This document shows, piece by piece, positions 28,716 through 36,977 of a stretch of DNA of 60,785 nt (the stretch's first letter is position 1; the number at the start of each line of letters is the position of its first letter). A program made the position numbers and the translations under genes. The DNA is from Clostridium sp. OF09-36. Lineage in GTDB: Bacteria; Bacillota; Clostridia; Lachnospirales; Lachnospiraceae. Below the pieces are notes generated by a model. It worked only from the letters and a program-made list of their open reading frames with translations, had not been told where the DNA came from and did not search any database. Where the stretch lies: the NCBI RefSeq assembly GCF_003481985.1, contig NZ_QUMD01000020.1, positions 1 through 60,785 of the forward strand, in the 5' to 3' direction.

Positions 28716-29216
28716 TTATACGTCAATCTCAATCTTTCTTCCGGTCTGGTCGTACTGGTAATACCGCACGCCTGCCGCATTCAGCATGCGTTTGGATGCC
28801 CGTACCGACGGAGAATCCGGATATTTGTCTTCCTTATAGATAATGGTTTTGATTCCTGCCTGGATGATTGCTTTTGCGCACTCATTGCAAGGGAAAAGGG
28901 TTACATAAATCTTGCTGCCTTCCAGGCTGCCTCCGCGATAATTCAAAATCGCATTCAGTTCACTGTGTGTCACATACAGATATTTGGTACTGTACGGATC
29001 ATCGCCCTCCTGCTCACGTCCCCACGGGAACTCATCGTCTGAGCAGCCCTTCGGGAAACCATTGTAGCCCATGGACATGATCTTATTATCTTCGCTGACA
29101 ATGCAGGCACCAACCTGCGTGTTCGGGTCCTTCGAACGGCGGCCGGATAGATCCGCCACACCCATAAAATATTCATCCCAGGAAATGTAATCTGCACGTT
29201 TCTTTGAATTGCTCAT
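28716..29216 (-). CDS. Deoxycytidylate (dCMP) deaminase family protein
   Basis: A 166-residue zinc deaminase that converts dCMP to dUMP for thymidylate synthesis. Zinc ligands and catalytic Glu are in THSELNAI (HxE) and FPCNECAKAI (PCxxC). QVGACIVSEDNKIMSMGYNGFP is the typical dCMP deaminase N-terminal motif. It is followed after three bases by the radical SAM gene. Confidence 0.93.
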   Translation of the reverse strand: MSNSKKRADYISWDEYFMGVADLSGRRSKDPNTQVGACIVSEDNKIMSMGYNGFPKGCSDDEFPWGREQEGDDPYSTKYLYVTHSELNAILNYRGGSLEGSKIYVTLFPCNECAKAIIQAGIKTIIYKEDKYPDSPSVRASKRMLNAAGVRYYQYDQTGRKIEIDV

Positions 29217-29317
29217 CTTATGCCGCCTCCTGTCTTCTATCCTGCTGCATCACAATGCGTCTGCGTCATCCTGACATCAGCAGATCCTACTCTGTTTTTG
29301 TTCTGGCTTCTGTTTTT

Positions 29318-30372
29318 TCACACCTTCAGCACATGATACCCTGCGGCCTTTGTAAGCCGGTTCATGATTGCCTGCCCCAGATGATCCTTCGAAAAGCTCT
29401 CCGAATAAATGCAATCCACATCCAGATCATCAAATTCACGCAATACCGCAAACAGGTTGTGGGCGATCGTCTCTTCCTTCGCACGAAGTCCTACACTTCG
29501 AACCTCTCCCTGCGGATAACGCGCCTTTGTCTCATCGGTACAGATCACACCGACTTTTTTGCCTCCACAAGCTTCTCTTTCACCAGTTCGTTGATGGTTT
29601 CCACCACCTTACCAGTCTCACCCTCTACCAGCTGCAAATCTGCATGCGGTGCATAATGCCGGTATTTCATTCCCGGTGCCTTCGGCCGCAGATCCGCACT
29701 TGGCGGTGCCTGGATCGCCGGATCAATCTCTACCTGTCCTACGGTCTCGCGCAGCATCTCCATGGTAATTGCACCCGGACGAAGCAATGTCGGCACATCC
29801 CCGGATACATCCACAATGGTAGACTCCACACCGATTCCCACCGGGCCGCCGTCTAAGATCATCTCAATCTTGCCTTCCATGTCCTGCCATACATGCTGTG
29901 CCGTAGTCGGGCTTGGCCTGCCGGATGTATTCGCACTCGGTGCTGCCACCGGAACACCAGCCAGCTTGATCAGGCGGTTTGCCACCGGGTCACTCGGCAT
30001 ACGGACTGCCACCGTATCCAGCCCGCCGGTCGTTCCGTAAGGCACAATGTCACTTTTCGGAAATACCATGGTCAGCGGTCCCGGCCAGAATGCCTCCGCC
30101 AGCTTTCTTCCCGCCTCCGGAATGTATGCCACAAGCGGCTCCAGCTCTTCCAGACAGGAAATATGCGCAATCAGCGGGTTGTCGGACGGGCGACCCTTGG
30201 CTGCGTAAATCTTCTTTGCCGCAGTCTCATCCAGTGCATTCGCACCAAGACCATAAACCGTCTCGGTCGGAAATGCCACCAGCCCGCCGTCACGCAAAAT
30301 CTGCGCCGCCTCAGCCAGTTCCTCATCTTTGATCTGTTTTGTATCTTCTATTTTTACCAGTTTTGTATTCAT
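29318..30372 (-). CDS. tsaC: L-threonylcarbamoyladenylate synthase, Sua5/TsaC type with C-terminal domain (one-base frameshift)
   Basis: It makes threonylcarbamoyl-AMP for the t6A modification of tRNA. The YrdC domain has FPTETVYGLG, KGRPSDNPLIAH and PSANTSGRPSPT; the C-terminal Sua5 domain begins near YRHYAPHADLQLVEG. An A7 run has probably lost one A at about 29558, since one added base restores EAKKVGVICTDE and gives about 351 residues. The start at 30372 (MNTKLVKIED) is chosen because homology begins there. The enzyme is usually essential, so the break is probably an error. Confidence 0.92.
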
Positions 30373-30501
30373 AGCTTTACCTTCTTTGCAATCCTGCACG
30401 CAACATGAGGCCAGCGTGCTGTCAACGCTGTGTCCACATCATTATTCCCGGCACAAAACCTTATCTTTTTACCGGTCTGTTTCTGCCTTATCATAACACA
30501 A

Positions 30502-30536
30502 GACACCCTGCGGTGCAAGACAGACCGCAGGGTGTC
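30502..30536 (-). terminator. Hairpin behind ribU
   Basis: GACACCCTGCGGT and ACCGCAGGGTGTC form a perfect 13-bp stem with a 9-base loop 24 bases behind the ribU stop. The T-content after it on the minus strand is modest (TTGTGTTAT), so it may be a terminator or an mRNA-stabilising hairpin. Confidence 0.65.
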
Positions 30537-30559
30537 AGAATATAAGTTTTCTATATTAT

Positions 30560-31198
30560 TTATGCATTCACACGTTTCTCGTTTTTCACGGTCTTGTGCG
30601 TTCCGATACTGTGGATCAGCACACTGACACGTTTATAAACCAGAGCAGTCACAACCGATACTACAATGCCTTTGACCACATTGAACGGTCCAACACAGAA
30701 CAACGCAAAGGTCCATACACTTCCGACTGCCGGGTTGATGGCTGCACCTGCTGCCAGGATCGTCTCAAGCGGCATAAAGTTGGAGTAGAACGGGAGCATA
30801 ACCAGGGCGTTGGCTACCACGCCAACCACTGCCATGCAGATGGTTCCCACCACAAGTCCTGTCATGGCACCTTTTCTGGTATGGGAAATTTTATAGATCA
30901 GACCTGCCGGAATGACCAGGGCACAGGAGATCACAAGGTTTGCAAACTCTCCTACAAAGCCGGTGCTGGTCGGCTTTAATACCAGCTTTACCAGAATTTT
31001 TACAACTTCCATAACTGCGCCTGCCGCCGGTCCCATGGCAAAGGTTCCGATCAGTACCGGCACCTCGCTGACATCCAATCCGTAAAAACTCGGTGCAAGA
31101 AACGGAAGCGGGAACTCAAACAGCATCAGCACACCTGCAAGGGCACCAAACATTCCCATTAATACAACATTTTTGGTCGTAAGTAATTTTTCTTTCAT
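30560..31198 (-). CDS. ribU: Riboflavin ECF transporter S component RibU
   Basis: A 212-residue membrane protein with about six helices. It has the usual ECF S-component start (TKNVVLMGMFGALAGVLMLFE) and the RibU-like FLAPSFYGLDVSEVPVLIG. The ATG at 31198 follows AGGAGG; an upstream in-frame start lacks one. An FMN riboswitch with terminator lies directly upstream, which settles the substrate as riboflavin or a flavin. The shared energising module is not in the window. Confidence 0.94.
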   Translation of the reverse strand: MKEKLLTTKNVVLMGMFGALAGVLMLFEFPLPFLAPSFYGLDVSEVPVLIGTFAMGPAAGAVMEVVKILVKLVLKPTSTGFVGEFANLVISCALVIPAGLIYKISHTRKGAMTGLVVGTICMAVVGVVANALVMLPFYSNFMPLETILAAGAAINPAVGSVWTFALFCVGPFNVVKGIVVSVVTALVYKRVSVLIHSIGTHKTVKNEKRVNA

Positions 31199-31330
31199 GT
31201 TTTTTCCTCCTGAAATAGATTGTGTAAGTTCATTATTCAGAGGAATCGTGTGAAGCAAGAAAGAATGTGTCTTAGTACATTCTCACGGAGCATTTTATTT
31301 CATATGGTGCAATTTCCTATGAGACCGAAA

Positions 31331-31360
31331 AAACCCCCGGATATCGCTACCCGGGGGATT
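31331..31360 (-). terminator. Riboswitch-controlled terminator of ribU
   Basis: On the minus strand CCCCCGG and CCGGGGG pair around GTAGCGATAT and are followed by six Ts. It lies between the FMN aptamer and the ribU start, which points to control by transcription termination. Confidence 0.85.
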
Positions 31361-31414
31361 CAAGTCATTCATGCTGCCATTACAAGTCTCGCTGTAAAAG
31401 CCTTCACACAATTT

Positions 31415-31525
31415 CTTCTCTCATCCAGACTATACTGTCGGTTTTGGAATTTCACCAAATCAACTGCTTTACACAGGTCGCGGACTGTAACCGCCGGTGG
31501 GGAATTACACCCCGCCCCGAAGAAC
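31415..31525 (-). promoter_or_regulatory. FMN riboswitch (RFN element)
   Basis: The minus strand shows the conserved RFN blocks in order: CTTCGGGGCGGGGTG, ATTCCCCACCGGCGGT, AGTCCGCGA, TTGGTGAAATTCC, AAAACCGACAGT, ATAGTCTGGATGAGAGAAG. The outer stem GTTCTTC...GAGAAG closes the structure. FMN binding should favour the terminator at 31331-31360 and switch off ribU. Confidence 0.96.
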
Positions 31526-31592
31526 TTATCGTTGCCTTAACTATAGTACATCTCTGTTTAAAAATCAAGAGGCTTTTCTCTCTCGCTTTTCG

Positions 31593-32294
31593 TTACTGGC
31601 CATTCAAGTACTCCATCACCCCCATATGGATCGTCCATGCCAGCCGATCCTGGTATTCTGCAGAATTCAGCGCTGCCGCCTCCTTCCAGTTTGACAAAAA
31701 ACCGCATTCCACGATCACGATCGGCTGCTTTACATGCAGGAGAAGATAATAATTTCCATTCGGCTTTGCCTGCCTGGTATTCTTTTTTCCCAATACAAAG
31801 TCAAAGCGCCTCTGCATAATCTCTGCAAGGCGCTTTCCTCTTTCGGATGTTTTATAATAAAATACCTGGCCGCCGGATACCGGTTCCTGGTGATAGCTGT
31901 TCTGATGGATGCTCACCACCAGATCCGGATTCGCTTCTTCAATTTTTTTACAACGGTTTTTCATGTCCGCCATCTTTTTGCTGTCGTCTGACTCTTCGTA
32001 CAGTCCCCGGTCATCCTCCCTGGTCATGATCACATCTACATCGGATGCCTCCAGATACATTTTCAACCGTTCCGCGATCTGCAGGTTAATGTCTTTTTCC
32101 AGACTTCCGTCTATACCGATCTTACCAGGGTCCATGCCGCCGTGTCCACTATCCAGGACTACAACCGGCCGGTGAGTCTTTGCTGTCACACTCTGGCTGG
32201 ATACCATAAGTCCTGCATGGCGGGACAGCAAAAAAACGGATGTCAGAAGCATGACTGTCATAAGCTGCTCTAATCTTTCCAAACCTTTCCACAT
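31593..32294 (-). CDS. cwlD: N-acetylmuramoyl-L-alanine amidase CwlD
   Basis: A 233-residue exported amidase_3 enzyme. One N-terminal membrane/signal segment (about 10-28) precedes the catalytic domain. Zinc ligands are in DSGHGGMDPG, GSLEKDINL and VSIHQNSY, and the catalytic Glu in VECGFLSN. CwlD makes muramic lactam in spore cortex together with PdaA, so its presence suggests a spore former. It lies upstream of the ribU riboswitch and behind the lipoprotein phosphoesterase gene. Confidence 0.92.
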   Translation of the reverse strand: MWKGLERLEQLMTVMLLTSVFLLSRHAGLMVSSQSVTAKTHRPVVVLDSGHGGMDPGKIGIDGSLEKDINLQIAERLKMYLEASDVDVIMTREDDRGLYEESDDSKKMADMKNRCKKIEEANPDLVVSIHQNSYHQEPVSGGQVFYYKTSERGKRLAEIMQRRFDFVLGKKNTRQAKPNGNYYLLLHVKQPIVIVECGFLSNWKEAAALNSAEYQDRLAWTIHMGVMEYLNGQ

Positions 32295-32403
32295 ACGATC
32301 TCTCCGGGTCCGACCTTTTCTTATAGATATATGACTCCCGGACTGCGAAAAGACTTGGGTCTTTCACTCTCATTTGGGCAGAAACCCGTACCGCTTCACA
32401 GCG

Positions 32404-33957
32404 CTACTCTACCTCAAGCCGGTTATAGTCCCGCACACCATCTTTCAGGATATACTGGAAATATTCTCCCTGCTGCGTTGCCATACCGTCCTCCTGCCAC
32501 AATGCATAGGCCGGATCACTGCGTACCATATCCTGCACCTGGTATGCCGTTCCCTGGTAATAATGGTATTTTAGCAGGGAATATAACTGGGCCATCTGCT
32601 CTCGTTCGCTGTCTGTAATCTCCGGTACCTCTTTTAACGCCGCCACTGCCTGATTATAGAATACCCGGCGCAAAAATGGTGTCTGGAACTTGCTGAAATT
32701 CAGAAGATCCTCTTCTGTCTGCCCATTCTTCTTCGCCCAGCCTTCTACATCCAGTGACCGGGTCCGGTACAGAAAGCTCCGGTCATCCCGGTATGTAAGG
32801 ATCGCATATTTACATGATGGTGTTGCCAGCGATGCTGTTACCATCTCCCAGATTCCCCTGTTTTCATCGGAACGTTTGCAATGCTGTACATGAAGGTGCC
32901 CACTCAGAAACAGCGGTACATCCCAGTTTTCCAAAAGGTCCACAAATTGTTCACTGTGTTCAATCGTGCATTCGTCTACATAAATCTCACTTTCATCCAG
33001 CAGGTTATGATGGGCAATGGGGATGATCTCTACACCAGCATCCCAGGCTGCCTCCAGCTGCTGCCCGATCCATTCATACGTATCTTCTGAAATCGCACCG
33101 CCAACCTTGTTGACCGGGCTGTATTGGCAGCTGTCGATCATGAGCAGCCAGGTATTCTCATCCAGCTCATACAGATAACTCAGACTGTTCGGATCTTCAC
33201 TGGACGCCTCGTCGTAGCCAAACGCGCGATATATCTGGCGGAACTCCTCCGGTGTTATATATTCAGCCGGAAGGCGCTCTTCGCCTTCATACCGCGCTGC
33301 CTGCCGGTTATTGATGTCATGGTTTCCCGGAATCACAAGAACCGGAATTCCATTATTTTCTACCCGGTGCAGCTTTTCCGCAAGATCCTTATGGCTTGCT
33401 TTTTCGCCGTTTAAGGTGAGATCGCCACTTAAAACCAGCACGTTTGGACGCAGCTTTACCACTTCATCCAGAAACGCATCCGTGATCTGGTCAATATAAG
33501 TGACCACCTTACCGTCTCCATATTCCACCATTTCCTGAAAACGTGGTCCTCCATCAGTGAGGGAATCGGAAAAATAATGGATATCGGTTCCCAGCATGAT
33601 ATTTTCTACCCAGCCGCCATCTTCTGCTTTCGGAAGCGGCCCAGAGTCTTCCTTCACCTCATCTGACCGGATTTCTTTTTTCGTTTTTTCAGTTCCGGTT
33701 TTATCTGCGCCGGATTCCCTGTCCGCTTCTGTTTTCCCCGAAGCTGTTTCGTCTGCTGCTTGCGATGTTTCGCTCCCTGCTGTTTTTTCCGTATCCTTTT
33801 CTTGCTCAGCTCCTGCCTGTTCTGTCTGCTGCTCTCCTGACACTGCCGTGGCATCTGCCGGACGGTTGTTTGCACATCCACTCACAATAGCCACTGCCGC
33901 AAGAACAGGCAGAAAGGCAGAAAGCACCTGCCTTCTGCCATCTGTTTTCTTTCTCAT
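32404..33957 (-). CDS. Lipoprotein metallophosphoesterase
   Basis: A 517-residue exported protein. The start at 33957 (MRKKTDGRRQ) follows AAAGGATG. A lipobox (VSGCANN) and a long Glu/Thr/Ala linker (about 25-105) lead to a calcineurin-like phosphoesterase domain: GTDIHYFS, LSGDLTLNGEKA, PGNHDINN, IAHHNLLDES and LSGHLHVQH. These are the five metal and phosphate motifs. The substrate is unknown. It is on the same strand as the GH18 gene upstream (46-bp gap) and cwlD downstream. Confidence 0.9.
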   Translation of the reverse strand: MRKKTDGRRQVLSAFLPVLAAVAIVSGCANNRPADATAVSGEQQTEQAGAEQEKDTEKTAGSETSQAADETASGKTEADRESGADKTGTEKTKKEIRSDEVKEDSGPLPKAEDGGWVENIMLGTDIHYFSDSLTDGGPRFQEMVEYGDGKVVTYIDQITDAFLDEVVKLRPNVLVLSGDLTLNGEKASHKDLAEKLHRVENNGIPVLVIPGNHDINNRQAARYEGEERLPAEYITPEEFRQIYRAFGYDEASSEDPNSLSYLYELDENTWLLMIDSCQYSPVNKVGGAISEDTYEWIGQQLEAAWDAGVEIIPIAHHNLLDESEIYVDECTIEHSEQFVDLLENWDVPLFLSGHLHVQHCKRSDENRGIWEMVTASLATPSCKYAILTYRDDRSFLYRTRSLDVEGWAKKNGQTEEDLLNFSKFQTPFLRRVFYNQAVAALKEVPEITDSEREQMAQLYSLLKYHYYQGTAYQVQDMVRSDPAYALWQEDGMATQQGEYFQYILKDGVRDYNRLEVE

Positions 33958-34003
33958 ATTCCCATCATCCTTTCCAAACCATCTGCCGTTCACCCACAGA
34001 ACC

Positions 34004-35665
34004 CTATGGCAGCTTTACCGTGTCCCAGATATCCGCAGGTTCCAGGCCAAGCCGCCAGCAGGCTACACCCGCCAGACCATTGTCCCGGATCAGCTGCATT
34101 TTCAATGCCAGAGAGCGTTCTTCTTCCATCCAGATCTCGTAATTTACGCCATCCTTCTGCGTCTCTCCATAATACTGTCCCAGGTCATCCTGCCAGTAAA
34201 GTTCAACCTGATTGTCCTCGACCCACGCTTTTGCATCTGCGATTCCCAGTGACTGGGATGTTGTTCCAGATGCATCCTCTTTCCATATTCTAGTATAAAA
34301 CGGGATCGCACTGATGAGCTTTTCCTTCGGTACCTGCTTTAACAGATCCTCAATGCCCTGTCTCTCATATCCGATCGATGCAACCGAACCGGCTTCCCCG
34401 CCTGCGTAGTGCTCATCATATCCCATCATGACTACATAATCGGCTACACGGCCCTGCTCCGCCCAGTTATAAAAGGCAGAATAGGATGCCGGCACATAAG
34501 AATCGATCGATAAAACAAGACCTTCTTTTCTGCAGTCAATAGAAAGCTCCCGGATAAACTGGACATAATGCGGTCCGGCAGAAGCCTTGATTCCTTCCAC
34601 ATCCAGATTGATTCCATCGAAGCCATAGGTTTTTGCGTCCTGCATCAGGGATGCGATCAGTTTTTTTCTGGCTGCCGTGCTGGCAAACAAAATTTCTGAC
34701 TGGACATTTTCCCCTTTGTTAAAATTATCCAGAACCGCCCATACCTGCAGTCCCATGCTATGGGCGCGGTCCACATAATTTTTATCTGCAAGGGATTCAT
34801 AATTCCCCTGATTATCTGTCAGCATAAACCAGGTCGGTGCAATGACATTTACGCCCTTCGTATTCGATACCAGATTCTCCATTGCCTGATTGGCCTGGCG
34901 GTTTGTCACCTGGTGCCAGACTAGCACCACCGGCCCATCCATGGAAATGCTGGTATATTCCGGCTCTGTAAAGGTGCTGACCAGCGTCCTGCTTTCTGTT
35001 TCCTTTAAGCGCCGGTTCGCAAGATAGCCCACCTGTCCATCCTCCGTACGTACCCGGCTCCAGTTATCCAGCTGTTCCAGCACGATCACTTCAGAATCAG
35101 ATGGAACCTCTGTGATCATGGCACTCTTTACACCACCGCGGATCCGCAGCGCACTTTTCTTCTTCACGGCCGCAAGCTGCTGCGGTTCCCACGACGTATC
35201 TACAAATACCCGGCGCACATTGTCCGTATCGTATGTATCGATACGCACATTAGTGTAAGCAGTCACCAGGCTTGACAGCAGCCATACCTGACCATCCTGC
35301 TGCACCACCAGCGGCTTTCCGCTGCTTCCCATGGTTTCCTCATTTGCATACACGATCTGATCTGGCAAGGTATAGATCAGCTGTCTGTTCTCTTCATCCC
35401 AGTAAAACTTCTCATTCACCGCTTCATCGATCCAGTCTAACTGCAGATAGGTCTGTCCATCGATATAACGTCCCTTTACTCCTTCCACCAGCACACTGTC
35501 TAAAAACAGCGCCATCTCATCGCCGCTGGCCTGATACCATTCATTCTGGTCTACCTGTTCTTTTGATGGTTTGTACTTCCGGTATAAAATAAACCCTGCT
35601 GCCGCTCCCGCAAGCAGCACGATCGTCAGTATCACAGTCAGTACTGTTGTAAGAAACCGTTTCAT
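34004..35665 (-). CDS. Membrane-anchored GH18 glycosidase with SH3 domain
   Basis: A 553-residue protein with one N-terminal membrane anchor (about 7-29). A copper-amine-oxidase-like/stalk region (about 45-150) is followed by a bacterial SH3 domain (about 165-220, SDSEVIVLEQLDNWSRV, GYLANRRL). The GH18 barrel (about 240-550) has the catalytic motif FDGINLDVEG: the acid Glu is kept while one of the usual Asp positions is Asn. AVLDNF, YVVMMGYDEHY and CWRLGLE are other barrel strands. Relatives include spore-cortex YaaH-type enzymes, and cwlD nearby fits, but the substrate is unproven. Confidence 0.9.
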   Translation of the reverse strand: MKRFLTTVLTVILTIVLLAGAAAGFILYRKYKPSKEQVDQNEWYQASGDEMALFLDSVLVEGVKGRYIDGQTYLQLDWIDEAVNEKFYWDEENRQLIYTLPDQIVYANEETMGSSGKPLVVQQDGQVWLLSSLVTAYTNVRIDTYDTDNVRRVFVDTSWEPQQLAAVKKKSALRIRGGVKSAMITEVPSDSEVIVLEQLDNWSRVRTEDGQVGYLANRRLKETESRTLVSTFTEPEYTSISMDGPVVLVWHQVTNRQANQAMENLVSNTKGVNVIAPTWFMLTDNQGNYESLADKNYVDRAHSMGLQVWAVLDNFNKGENVQSEILFASTAARKKLIASLMQDAKTYGFDGINLDVEGIKASAGPHYVQFIRELSIDCRKEGLVLSIDSYVPASYSAFYNWAEQGRVADYVVMMGYDEHYAGGEAGSVASIGYERQGIEDLLKQVPKEKLISAIPFYTRIWKEDASGTTSQSLGIADAKAWVEDNQVELYWQDDLGQYYGETQKDGVNYEIWMEEERSLALKMQLIRDNGLAGVACWRLGLEPADIWDTVKLP

Positions 35666-35693
35666 CTGCCGTATCTCCTTCGTGGTATTCTTT

Positions 35694-35728
35694 TTCTGTT
35701 CAAAAGATTCCTATCTATGAACAATAAC
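35694..35728. repeat. Diverged tail-like copy of the dispersed repeat
   Basis: CTGTTCA and TGAACAATAAC bracket GATTCCTATCTA, which resembles the last 25 bases of the 133-bp element. It lies just upstream of the GH18 gene. The match is loose. Confidence 0.35.
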
Positions 35729-35837
35729 TTTTTTATCAGTATACCATAAATCAGACACGGCTTCTCTTAAATTTTCCTGATCTTTTTCCCGGGCTGAATC
35801 GGGGATTCTCTTTTTTGATCAGAATGTGTTTCTTTTT

Positions 35838-36140
35838 TTACCGGTGATACACGATGTCAAAATGGATTTCTTTTAACCGTCTGGATTTCATATAATCTTC
35901 CGCTTCCTCCTGCACCCCCTCTTCTTCCTCTTCTTCAGATTCTTCCTGCGGGAGGTCTTCCAAGATGTAGTCACCCATGTAGAAGCTTCCGTCCTCATGA
36001 ATCTCAAATAATTTTCCCCACGTTGCGTCACTGGCATCCTCTCCGTCGATTAAAACACGGATTCCTCTTTCCTGATACCGCTTTAACCCCTCTACATAAA
36101 GCTGGTTTTCTTCTCTTCGCTTTTTCTCTGCTGCTGTCAT
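35838..36140 (-). CDS. Acidic hypothetical protein next to the kinase/TadZ-like genes
   Basis: A 100-residue soluble protein without signal or membrane segment. The ATG at 36140 has GAGGGG upstream; a longer form from 36206 is possible but less protein-like. It has a basic helical start (AAEKKRREENQLYVEGLKRY), a compact middle (RVLIDGEDASDATWGKL, SFYMGDYILED), a run of Glu (about 70-80) and ends KEIHFDIVYHR. I do not recognise the family. It follows the TadZ-like gene on the same strand and is probably part of that transcript. Confidence 0.65.
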   Translation of the reverse strand: MTAAEKKRREENQLYVEGLKRYQERGIRVLIDGEDASDATWGKLFEIHEDGSFYMGDYILEDLPQEESEEEEEEGVQEEAEDYMKSRRLKEIHFDIVYHR

Positions 36141-36281
36141 TGCCCCTCTTTTCTGCCAGACGGCACCTGCTCTTTGAAGCTTTGCCGTGACACATTCCAT
36201 CCACACTGTTTTTGTACCGTCTGCATGCTTTTGTATTACTTCTACTATTCACGCACTACGTAAATCGTAACCCTTCTCCTG

Positions 36282-36312
36282 CTACTGTTCACATGTGCGT
36301 GCCCAGCAACAG
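36282..36312. repeat. Head copy of the dispersed repeat overlapping a gene end
   Basis: CTACTGTTCACATGTGCG followed by TGCCCAGCAAC matches the head hairpin of the full element. On the minus strand it encodes the last residues (LLLGTHM) and the TGA stop of the TadZ-like gene. Confidence 0.7.
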
Positions 36313-36977
36313 CTTTTCAAAATACCTGATTTTTTCCGGTGTAATGCAAAATGCATCTACTGAAGCTGGAATTTTCTGAAGCCTGCACCGAAACAGCCTC
36401 TCAACTTCTCTTCTGGTTTCCTCCCCGCCCGACATTACGGCCAGCTTCCAGCTTTTATCCATGTTTCCTGCCTGCTCCAGAATTTCCAGAAATGCTTCTG
36501 CTTTCCACTCATTTAAGGACCCCACCAGGATTTTTAGATCGCAGCGCACACACTCGCACAAGCTGCTTTGGGATGCTTCCCCATGATCCAGAATAACATA
36601 ACGGTAATCCTGCCCCAGACAAAAAGCCAGCACCGACGGATCCGCCATTTTGTAATAATCCACATCCATCAGACAAAACACATTCCTGCCTGGATCCGTC
36701 TCCTGCTGCATCGCTTTCCGCCTGCCGCTATGTTTCCCGGCAAACCGTTCTATCCTGGAAAAATCCCCATGACCGTTCCATTCCAGTATTGCTGTTTTTT
36801 TCCGTTTCACTCCCGTCAGATAATTGGCCAGAGAAATCGCCAGATGACTGGTTCCCACTCCCCGTCCGCAGCCCACCAGGCCAATCGTCCGGAACCGGAG
36901 GTCTGGCAAGCTTACCGGAGTCTCTTTTTTATTCCCGAAAATACCCTTCGTACCGTATCTCCTCCCTGTCCAAACCA
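36289..36977 (-). CDS. TadZ/CpaE-like atypical ParA/MinD ATPase domain protein
   Basis: A P-loop protein of about 229 residues. The Walker A region reads GCGRGVGTSHLAISLANYL, with Thr where most ParA/MinD proteins have the second Lys, as in TadZ/CpaE. FCLMDVDYY and YVILDHGEA follow as Walker B-like strands. The frame overlaps the kinase 3' end by about 65 bases; the ATG at 36977 lacks a clear ribosome site. One extra A in the A6 run near 36930 would fuse it in frame to the kinase protein, giving kinase-ATPase-ATPase. The last seven codons come from a dispersed repeat. No other pilus genes are in the window. Confidence 0.7.
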
